This document shows, in pieces, positions 1 to 4,833 of a stretch of 6,137 nucleotides of DNA. The stretch is from Candidatus Pacearchaeota archaeon (lineage in GTDB: Archaea; Nanobdellota; Nanobdellia; Pacearchaeales; GW2011-AR1), in the NCBI GenBank assembly GCA_003554465.1, contig PWGL01000121.1:1-6137 (forward strand). The letters run 5' to 3'. A program made the position numbers and the translations under genes. Each line of letters starts with the position of its first letter. Positions within the stretch are counted from its first letter, which is position 1. Below the pieces are notes generated by a model. The model worked only from the letters and a program-made list of their open reading frames with translations. It was not told the DNA's origin and did not search any database.

Positions 1-1795
1 AGGTGAAGAGCTCAATCATAACTGGAGCATTGATGGCGAGGAATTCAACAATTCCCAGAACATTACAATTAATACAACTGAAGTTGGAGAAGGCTTCCAC
101 CAAATAAAATATGTTGTCAATAACACCTACGGCTTCTCTAAAGAGAGCTGGAATATTTCTGTGCATGAGAGTTACAGGCCAGTTATAAGAGAACTTTTAC
201 CTGAGTATAAAGAGCTTTACCATCACAACGCATATAATTTTACAATAAACGCTACCTCTCCTGATGAATCTCCACTTAATTACACATGGGAATTTAACCA
301 GAGCAATGTCTCAGAACAAAGAAACTTTTATTTGAATACCTCTTTTTATGAGTTAGGGAATTACACATTAATAATAAACATTACAAATTCAAATGGGACA
401 ACAACCAAAGAAAGAAATATAACAATCAATCCCCCAAGAAAACCAAAAATTAATATGCAACCTAAAGGTGAGTTCAATCTATCATTAATAAATAACGTTA
501 CAATAAATCAAACTACCTCCTGCTATGATAACAGGAGCCTTGAATATTACTGGTTTGTAAACAACACATTGGAAAGTAATGAGGCCAACTACACATTCAA
601 CGCAACCGAATGGGGGCTTGGAACACATATAATTAATTTCACAGCAGACAACAACTGGACAAATAATTCAAAACAACTTGAAATCTGGGTTTTTAACAAC
701 AGCATCGAATTTTACAATAGCATTAGTGATATGGAGATGGATGAGGATGGTTCAATAGAACTAAATCTACTTGAGCACTTTAATTATTCGGGGTTTTTGC
801 CTGTTAACTACACGCTTATGAATTCGTCTCTTGTAGAAATGAAAACCGAAGGACATGAGGCTGAATTTTCTCCACTTGAATCAGGAAGTGAAAAAGTAAA
901 AATAAAAGCCGAGAACAAGGAGAGTAATACCACAAGCAACAAATTTTTAGTAGAGATATCGGAAGTTGAAAAAGATGATGGGAGTGATGATACTGTAAGA
1001 ACAAGAAGAATATCTCCTTTGCCTGATGAAGAAGAAGAGATAAATGAAACAGAAGATGATAAAGAGGAAGAAATCAAGGAAGATGGACTAAAAGAAGAAA
1101 TAATTGAAAAAGAAGAAGAAAAAACAGAAGAAAAGGACTATATATATGAACTAAAAGAAAAGCCAGGGCAGTATTTTCTTACTGTTGAAAAAGCTAGTGA
1201 AAAAATAAGCTTTACTGGAAATAACACACTTACTTATACACAAATAAAACTAAGAAACGAACTATACAATTTTACTCTCAAGGTAACAGAAACAGAAGAA
1301 TCAATAATTGATTTTAGGGGTTTTACCTATAGATTTATTAATTTAAGTTATAACAAATCTCACAAAGAAAGCTTTGATTCAGCTGAACTTACATTTCGTA
1401 TTAAAAAAGAATGGATTAAAAAAAATAATATCAGCAAAGAAGAAATAAAAGTTTTCAGATATAATAAAGGATGGGAAAAACAAAACACCTCCATAGTTGG
1501 AAAAAATGATAAACACATTTTTTACAAGACAAACATAGAAGGTTTAAGTTTATTTTTAATTGGAAAAAGAGAACCGAATAACATAACTACTAGTTCTGAT
1601 GATAAACACACTGAATCCATAAACAAAACAGACGAGCATAACCAAAGACATATTCTAAATAAATACGAAATAGCATTTCTCATTTTTATTATTTTAATTA
1701 AGATTACAATAGCTCTTAGATTAATTTCTGCATTTAAGAAAAAAGATGATAAAGGTTCGGCAGAGAGAAAACAAATAAAAATAAAGAAAGATTAA
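1..1795 (+). CDS. Cell-surface glycoprotein with PKD/Ig-like repeats and PGF-pre-PGF domain (5' end outside window)
   Basis: The reading frame is open from base 2 to the TAA at 1793-1795, giving 597 visible residues; the true start lies upstream. Three PKD/Ig-like repeats fill about residues 1-235, with matching Trp residues at 8, 96 and 184, an exact 88-residue spacing. A different Ig-like unit follows (about 236-320), then an acidic Glu/Lys-rich linker (about 321-385). A PGF-pre-PGF domain covers about 393-521; its typical 'EWIKKNNIS', 'VFRYNKGWEK' and 'GLSLFLIG' stretches are visible. A hydrophobic helix (about 555-578) and a Lys-rich tail end the protein. I count about 40 N-x-S/T sequons, so an exported, glycosylated, C-terminally anchored envelope protein is likely. 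PGF-pre-PGF domains often precede a PGF-CTERM archaeosortase signal, but none is visible here. The ligand and exact role are unknown. The gene converges with the Kazal gene across a 17-base gap. Confidence 0.85.
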   Translation, partial: GEELNHNWSIDGEEFNNSQNITINTTEVGEGFHQIKYVVNNTYGFSKESWNISVHESYRPVIRELLPEYKELYHHNAYNFTINATSPDESPLNYTWEFNQSNVSEQRNFYLNTSFYELGNYTLIINITNSNGTTTKERNITINPPRKPKINMQPKGEFNLSLINNVTINQTTSCYDNRSLEYYWFVNNTLESNEANYTFNATEWGLGTHIINFTADNNWTNNSKQLEIWVFNNSIEFYNSISDMEMDEDGSIELNLLEHFNYSGFLPVNYTLMNSSLVEMKTEGHEAEFSPLESGSEKVKIKAENKESNTTSNKFLVEISEVEKDDGSDDTVRTRRISPLPDEEEEINETEDDKEEEIKEDGLKEEIIEKEEEKTEEKDYIYELKEKPGQYFLTVEKASEKISFTGNNTLTYTQIKLRNELYNFTLKVTETEESIIDFRGFTYRFINLSYNKSHKESFDSAELTFRIKKEWIKKNNISKEEIKVFRYNKGWEKQNTSIVGKNDKHIFYKTNIEGLSLFLIGKREPNNITTSSDDKHTESINKTDEHNQRHILNKYEIAFLIFIILIKITIALRLISAFKKKDDKGSAERKQIKIKKD

Positions 1796-1803
1796 CAAAT
1801 AAA
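1768..1803 (-). terminator. Possible T-rich terminator of the Kazal gene
   Basis: Read on the minus strand, the 45 bases past the Kazal stop codon contain several runs of three to five T (TTTATTT, TTTCTTTATTTTTATTT). Archaeal RNA polymerase can terminate at such T-rich tracts without a hairpin. The tract overlaps the 3' end of the opposing surface-protein gene, so its T-richness may simply reflect the Lys-rich tail of that protein. Confidence 0.3.
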
Positions 1804-1812
1804 GCATAATTC

Positions 1813-2337
1813 TCAAACGCACTCTCCTTTTGTGTAATAAATAACATCTTCATCAAGGCACGCATAGCATCCGTTTGTGTAGGTTTTATTGTTGTTACCA
1901 CATACAGGTTCATAGATTTCGACGCATACTTGGGCTTTTCTATGTTTTTCAAGGCATAAGGTCTTTTCAATAATTAATGATTCTGAATAATTCGTTTCAA
2001 TAATTTTGCCATCTTCCATGTAAAATTTTACTTTTGCTGTTTCTCTTGTGCCGGGGTTAACCTGAGAGTTGACTTCAAATCTATACTCAAATGAATAGCA
2101 TGATTTGCAATCATGAATTTCTTTCCCGGTTAACCTGATATTTTGCCCTTGTAATTCCCTATAAGGATAAAGACTTTTTACATACTCATAAGCAATTTTT
2201 TCACATTCTTCAAAGGAATAGTACTCCTTTTCAAATCCCCATTCTCTTTGTGGAAAAAAGAGAAACATAAAAGAAGCCGTAATCAGAATTACAGCAAAGA
2301 ATGAAAAAAACAGTAAGACTCCGATTGACCCTTTCAT
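1813..2337 (-). CDS. Membrane-anchored Kazal-type serine protease inhibitor domain protein
   Basis: The protein has 174 residues from ATG 2337 to a TGA stop. An N-terminal hydrophobic segment (about 5-28, after Met-Lys) is a signal anchor or uncleaved signal peptide, placing the rest outside the cell. A middle domain (about 35-120) carries C45 and a C77-x2-C80 motif; I recall similar 'CxxCYxFxF' stretches in other DPANN proteins but cannot name a family. Residues 128-173 form a complete Kazal domain with six Cys at 128, 138, 146, 157, 160 and 173. Their spacing and Y153 fit the PROSITE Kazal pattern C-x7-C-x6-Y-x3-C-x2-C. By alignment with avian ovomucoid, the P1 position (second after C138) is Glu140, so trypsin-like targets are unlikely. 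An in-frame TTG lies 9 bases upstream at 2346; ATG 2337 is preferred because the TATA box at 2360-2368 predicts a transcript starting at about this ATG. The inhibitory target is unknown. Confidence 0.85.
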   Translation of the reverse strand: MKGSIGVLLFFSFFAVILITASFMFLFFPQREWGFEKEYYSFEECEKIAYEYVKSLYPYRELQGQNIRLTGKEIHDCKSCYSFEYRFEVNSQVNPGTRETAKVKFYMEDGKIIETNYSESLIIEKTLCLEKHRKAQVCVEIYEPVCGNNNKTYTNGCYACLDEDVIYYTKGECV

Positions 2338-2359
2338 AAAGGGCAAAAAGCAAATTAAG

Positions 2360-2375
2360 TATATAAAGATAACCT
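2360..2375 (-). promoter_or_regulatory. TATA/BRE promoter of the Kazal gene
   Basis: The minus strand reads GGTTATCTTTATATA. The TATA-box centre is near 2364, about 27 bases from ATG 2337, which is the normal archaeal TATA-to-start-site distance. The mRNA is therefore probably leaderless or nearly so, and no Shine-Dalgarno sequence is seen before the ATG. Confidence 0.6.
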
Positions 2376-2381
2376 TTTTGA

Positions 2382-2411
2382 AATTCCTTTTAAATGCTTG
2401 AAAATGGAATT
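2382..2411. repeat. Inverted repeat between divergent promoters, possible operator
   Basis: AATTCC at 2382-2387 followed by TTTT is matched by AAAA, one extra T, then GGAATT at 2406-2411. This makes ten paired positions with one bulge around a 9-base centre (2392-2400). It sits midway between the minus-strand Kazal promoter and the predicted plus-strand kinase promoter, where a shared regulator could act on both genes. The flanking sequence is very AT-rich, so chance is possible for the A/T pairs; the AATTCC/GGAATT arms are the informative part. Confidence 0.35.
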
Positions 2412-2423
2412 AAAAAATAACAA

Positions 2424-2433
2424 AAATTTAATA
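2424..2433 (+). promoter_or_regulatory. Likely TATA box of the phosphotransferase gene
   Basis: AAATTTAATA is centred about 29 bases before ATG 2459 and predicts transcription starting within a few bases of that ATG. A second TATA-like stretch at 2440-2448 is only about 15 bases from the ATG, too close for a start site upstream of it. The region is AT-rich, so the choice is tentative. Confidence 0.4.
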
Positions 2434-2458
2434 ACAATATTTAATATACTTTTCTGAA

Positions 2459-3349
2459 ATGGAGATATTAATAAATTGGGGTATTAATGCTAAGAAAATC
2501 CGTAATGATATTGTTGTTGAGGGGAGCCCCCAAAGATCACTTAAAAGAGATGTTTATGAAGATAAACAAGGAGATTTTTATGTTCTTGAATCTATTAGTA
2601 ATATTGAGAAAAAAACAAAAATTGCCGAGAATGTCCAATATATTCACGAAAAAGGCTTAGCTGTAAACCCTTATCTTAGACTCAGAACAAAAGAAAGAGG
2701 ATTTATTTTGAGTAAAGGACAAAGGAATTATCAGGTTTCAAAATACATAGAAGGCATAAAACTACAACGGCCAGATTATCTTAAGGAAAGATGGCGCGGA
2801 GAAGCTATGGCGGATTTTTTAATTCAATTAAGAAAAATTCAGCCTCCAAATAAAATCAAAGGACCTCAGTTAAAAGAATATATTGAAAAAATTGCAAAGG
2901 AGATGAATCTTGAAGAATTTTCTTTTTATCTTAGGGAATTTTTCGCAACAGAACTAGATAAATGTTTCTGTCATGGTGACTTTCATCCGCTAAATATAAT
3001 CTGGGGAGAAAACAAGATCAATTCAGTTATTGATTGGGAGTTTTCAGGCTTAAATTACAGGGCCTACGATATATGTAATCTTTTGGGCTGTGTGGGTTCT
3101 GAAGGACCCTGGTTTTTTGATTCTGAATTTGTAAAAGGTCTTTTAAACAGGGTTGGTCCAACATACCTTACTGAAAATGAATTTGATAATATACCAAATC
3201 TAATACTTGCAATACGTTTTGGCTGGCTTTCAGAATGGGTTAGAAATCAGGATGAAGAAATGATTGAATTAGAAATCGCCTACATGTCATTTATAAAAGA
3301 AAATAGATCATTTTTACTAAATAAATTCAAAAATTATAACAGAAGTTAA
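2459..3349 (+). CDS. APH-fold phosphotransferase (aminoglycoside/choline/homoserine kinase-like), substrate unknown
   Basis: The 296-residue protein is probably cytoplasmic, with no signal peptide. It has the kinase-like fold of the APH superfamily (Pfam APH type). The C-lobe catalytic loop reads H172-G-D174-F-H-P-L-N179, giving the catalytic Asp and metal-binding Asn. The DFG-equivalent metal-binding motif is I191-D192-W-E, followed by the usual 'YRAYDICNLLG' helix (200-210). In the N-lobe strand 'FYVLESIS', the place where many relatives have the ATP-contacting Lys appears to hold Glu44; that alignment is by eye. ATG 2459 is the first start codon after an in-frame TAA at 2432-2434, and a leaderless transcript is likely. 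The family phosphorylates hydroxyls on small molecules (aminoglycosides, choline, homoserine, methylthioribose, sugars), and neither sequence nor neighbours decide which. The gene stands alone, divergent from the Kazal gene. Confidence 0.8.
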   Translation: MEILINWGINAKKIRNDIVVEGSPQRSLKRDVYEDKQGDFYVLESISNIEKKTKIAENVQYIHEKGLAVNPYLRLRTKERGFILSKGQRNYQVSKYIEGIKLQRPDYLKERWRGEAMADFLIQLRKIQPPNKIKGPQLKEYIEKIAKEMNLEEFSFYLREFFATELDKCFCHGDFHPLNIIWGENKINSVIDWEFSGLNYRAYDICNLLGCVGSEGPWFFDSEFVKGLLNRVGPTYLTENEFDNIPNLILAIRFGWLSEWVRNQDEEMIELEIAYMSFIKENRSFLLNKFKNYNRS

Positions 3350-3393
3350 AAAAATAATTAAGAGAATTCTACAACTTTCAAAAAATAATATCG

Positions 3394-3409
3394 GCGAAAC
3401 TTTTATAAA
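3394..3409 (+). promoter_or_regulatory. Strong BRE/TATA promoter upstream of tRNA-Asn
   Basis: CGAAAC (BRE-like, 3394-3399) directly precedes TTTTATAAA (3401-3409), the clearest archaeal promoter in the window. It predicts transcription starting near 3430-3431, about 54 bases before the mature tRNA, so the transcript would need 5' trimming by RNase P or would include a separate small RNA. No better TATA box closer to the tRNA was found. Confidence 0.65.
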
Positions 3410-3429
3410 TAACTTACTAGTCCGTTGAG

Positions 3430-3473
3430 AAGGGCTTACATAATTTTTAGAAAAGCCTTGCCATTTATTGGCA
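3430..3473 (+). other. Two-hairpin leader between promoter and tRNA-Asn
   Basis: AAGGGCTT (3430-3437) can pair with AAGCCTT (3453-3459), seven pairs with one bulged G. Next to it TGCCA (3459-3463) pairs with TGGCA (3469-3473) around a 5-base loop, followed by the U-rich GTTGTTTT. The first stem begins at the predicted transcription start. It may be only the tRNA 5' leader, or a short separate RNA ending at the U-rich stretch. I found no C/D-box motifs. Confidence 0.35.
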
Positions 3474-3484
3474 GTTGTTTTAAT

Positions 3485-3557
3485 GCCCCTGTAGCTTAGC
3501 AGGTAGAGCGTGCGGCTGTTAACCGCAAGGTCGGCAGTTCGAGTCTGCCCAGGGGCG
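3485..3557 (+). tRNA. tRNA-Asn (anticodon GUU)
   Basis: All cloverleaf parts are present. The 7-bp acceptor stem pairs 3485-3491 with 3550-3556, and the discriminator is G3557. The 4-bp D stem pairs 3494-3497 with 3506-3509 (one G-U). The 5-bp anticodon stem pairs 3511-3515 with 3523-3527 around loop CTGTTAA, with anticodon GTT at 3518-3520. The variable loop is AGGTC. The 5-bp T stem pairs 3533-3537 with 3545-3549 around TTCGAGT. There is no intron, and CCA is not encoded, so it must be added by the CCA-adding enzyme. The gene decodes AAC/AAU. It is convergent with mnmH 48 bases downstream and is not itself an expected MnmH substrate, as it lacks U34. Confidence 0.97.
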
Positions 3558-3571
3558 CTTTATCTTTATTC
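3558..3571 (+). terminator. Possible T-rich terminator after tRNA-Asn
   Basis: CTTTATCTTTATTC directly follows the discriminator base. Short T-rich runs immediately after tRNA genes are typical archaeal termination signals, but no single long T run is present. Confidence 0.35.
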
Positions 3572-3577
3572 ATTATT

Positions 3578-3583
3578 AAAAAA
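3578..3583 (-). terminator. Possible T6 terminator of mnmH
   Basis: On the minus strand a run of six T followed by AATAAT lies about 23 bases past the mnmH TAG stop. It would end mnmH transcripts before they run antisense through tRNA-Asn. There is no clear hairpin. Confidence 0.35.
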
Positions 3584-3605
3584 TGTACTAGTTTTGGTAA
3601 AGACT

Positions 3606-4625
3606 CTACTTGTCATCAAAAAGGTTTCTTCTAATGTGATTTAATTTTTTAACACACTCTTCAATGTTATCACTATTTATTTCATAATCATAATCTATTC
3701 TTTCCAATGTATTTTTATACAAGGGATCATAATATTGTGTTAACAGAACCTCGGCAACATATTCATAATTTCCCTCATCCAACCACTGTAAAAGCTCATT
3801 TATTCTTTTTTTACCCAGATTTTGCCTTAGCTGAGGGATTATTTCTCTTATTTGTAAAATATTCTCTTCTGTAAAATATTCCTTGACAGTGTTTTTAACC
3901 CTTGTCTTAAGGGAACTTTCAATTTTAACCTTAATGCCTCTTTTAATATTACTATAGATTGCTGAAGGAATAATCACATTTCCAATTTTTTTGCTTTCCC
4001 CTTCAATGAACACAAAGTCGTAACCCTTTAACTTTTCAAGCTCAAGATAAAACAAGGATTCAAACATTTTCTGGCTTTTGGGTTTGAGGCCAACCGCTCC
4101 AAACAAGGAGCTCCTGTGCTGTGCTAAGCCTTCAAGGTCTATTGAGGGTTTTAACCTTTTAATGATTTTAGTCTTTGCTGTGCCAGTAAGCCCCCATAAT
4201 ACCACAAAATTAAAATTATTTTGAGGGGCATATAAGTTCTCCCTTACAAACGCCCTATACGCTTTATAACCTCCATCGAGCTGGTAGGAGCTACAACCAA
4301 TTAGGTCCACTAACTGTGTTATTGCCTTTGACCTTAAACCACCACGCCAGCAGTAAATGATTATCTTTTTATTCCTTGGAAACTTTCGTATCTCTTCTAC
4401 CAGCCTTGGCAGTTTTTTTGAGTAATAACCAAGCCCAAGGTCAAACGCCTTTTGCTTGTCTGCTTTATATAAAATACCTATTTCTTCCCTCTCAGTATCA
4501 TCAAATATAGGGAGGTTAAAAGCTCCAGGCACATGGTCTTCTTCGAACTCCTTAGGGCTTCTTGTATCTACAAAAAAACAATTATTAAAATCCGCCCATG
4601 CCTTTTCAATACTAATTTTTTCCAT
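3606..4625 (-). CDS. mnmH: tRNA 2-selenouridine synthase MnmH/SelU (fused rhodanese and P-loop form)
   Basis: This cytoplasmic enzyme uses selenophosphate to convert 2-thiouridine at wobble U34 of Lys/Glu/Gln tRNAs to 2-selenouridine, in the bacterial enzyme through an S-geranyl intermediate. The protein is 339 residues; the E. coli enzyme is 364. The N-terminal rhodanese domain (about 1-128) has 'DTRSPKEF' (20-27), 'HVPGAFNLP' (31-39) and the active-site loop C92-W-R-G-G-L-R-S99, where C92 matches the essential Cys97 of E. coli. The C-terminal part has a P-loop G145-LTGTA-K151-T, the family motif 'DLEGLAQHR' (163-171), 'EGESKKIGNVIIP' (208-220) and 'YYDPLY' (298-303). Ala150 replaces the usual second P-loop glycine. 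ATG 4625 gives the expected N-terminus; the stop is TAG. No selD is in the window. In methanogens the activity is known from two separate proteins, so a fused chain in an archaeal context is notable. Confidence 0.93.
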   Translation of the reverse strand: MEKISIEKAWADFNNCFFVDTRSPKEFEEDHVPGAFNLPIFDDTEREEIGILYKADKQKAFDLGLGYYSKKLPRLVEEIRKFPRNKKIIIYCWRGGLRSKAITQLVDLIGCSSYQLDGGYKAYRAFVRENLYAPQNNFNFVVLWGLTGTAKTKIIKRLKPSIDLEGLAQHRSSLFGAVGLKPKSQKMFESLFYLELEKLKGYDFVFIEGESKKIGNVIIPSAIYSNIKRGIKVKIESSLKTRVKNTVKEYFTEENILQIREIIPQLRQNLGKKRINELLQWLDEGNYEYVAEVLLTQYYDPLYKNTLERIDYDYEINSDNIEECVKKLNHIRRNLFDDK

Positions 4626-4627
4626 TC

Positions 4628-4645
4628 TCTAATTCAGGGATTAGA
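4628..4645. repeat. Inverted repeat at the mnmH transcription start, possible operator
   Basis: TCTAAT (4628-4633) and ATTAGA (4640-4645) form a perfect 6-bp inverted repeat around a 6-base spacer. It lies 3 bases upstream of ATG 4625 and over the start site predicted from the TATA box at 4651-4662, a position where a bound protein would block transcription. Evidence is limited to symmetry and location. Confidence 0.3.
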
Positions 4646-4650
4646 AGCTG

Positions 4651-4662
4651 TTTTATTAATAT
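4651..4662 (-). promoter_or_regulatory. Likely TATA box of mnmH
   Basis: The minus strand reads ATATTAATAAAA, preceded by GAAACACC, which could serve as a BRE. The centre is about 31 bases before ATG 4625, predicting a leader of only a few bases. No Shine-Dalgarno sequence is visible before the ATG. Confidence 0.45.
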
Positions 4663-4730
4663 GGTGTTTCAAACCAACTTGAAGTTATAGACAAAAATAA
4701 AAGGGAGAAAATCTTTTGCCAATGTAAAAG

Positions 4731-4745
4731 GGAAATATTTATAAA
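4731..4745 (+). promoter_or_regulatory. BRE/TATA promoter of the second surface-protein gene
   Basis: GGAAAT (4731-4736) followed by ATTTATAAA (4737-4745) is a good archaeal BRE/TATA pair. It predicts transcription starting near 4767 and a 5' leader of about 67 bases, A/T-rich and without obvious structure. Weaker TATA-like stretches at about 4778-4785 and 4790-4800 would give shorter leaders. Confidence 0.55.
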
Positions 4746-4819
4746 CAAAAAACGTTCACCACTCATAAATAGCACTTAATACATATCAAATTAAATTATC
4801 TTAATAAAAAGAAAAACCA

Positions 4820-4825
4820 AGGGGG
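4820..4825 (+). promoter_or_regulatory. Shine-Dalgarno site deciding the start at 4834
   Basis: AGGGGG can pair with the archaeal 16S 3' end as AGGAGG with one G-U pair and lies 8 bases before ATG 4834. It favours this ATG over the ATG at 4827, which is only one base from the site and opens a 27-codon out-of-frame ORF. The other genes in the window show no such site. Confidence 0.55.
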
Positions 4826-4833
4826 AATGCATA

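Noticed and set aside
161..163. GTG at 161 as the start of the first surface-protein gene
   Set aside because: The same frame is open upstream to base 2 and encodes the same kind of Asn-rich repeat, including a Trp exactly 88 residues before the next repeat's. The GTG is an internal Val codon.
808..1077. Minus-strand Ser-rich ORFs at about 808-1077
   Set aside because: They are antisense to the acidic GAA/GAT-rich linker, which reads as Ser/Phe/Leu runs on the other strand.
1734..1970. Minus-strand ORF crossing the convergent gap
   Set aside because: It is out of frame with the well-supported Kazal domain and has no recognisable features.
2344..2346. TTG at 2346 as the start of the Kazal gene
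   Set aside because: ATG 2337 gives a normal Met-Lys signal sequence and fits the TATA-box distance; the TTG would lie upstream of or at the predicted transcript start.
2459..3349. Calling the kinase an antibiotic-resistance gene or homoserine kinase
   Set aside because: The shared APH-fold motifs do not define a substrate, and no neighbouring resistance or threonine-pathway gene supports either name.
3415..3592. TACTAGT direct repeats at 3415-3421 and 3586-3592 flanking tRNA-Asn, considered as attachment or target-site duplication
   Set aside because: Seven bases in AT-rich DNA are easily due to chance; there is no integrase, and no copy of the tRNA 3' end was seen elsewhere in the window.
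3485..4625. Functional link between tRNA-Asn and the adjacent mnmH
   Set aside because: MnmH acts on U34 of Lys, Glu and Gln tRNAs; this tRNA has G34. The genes are convergent, so they are not co-transcribed.
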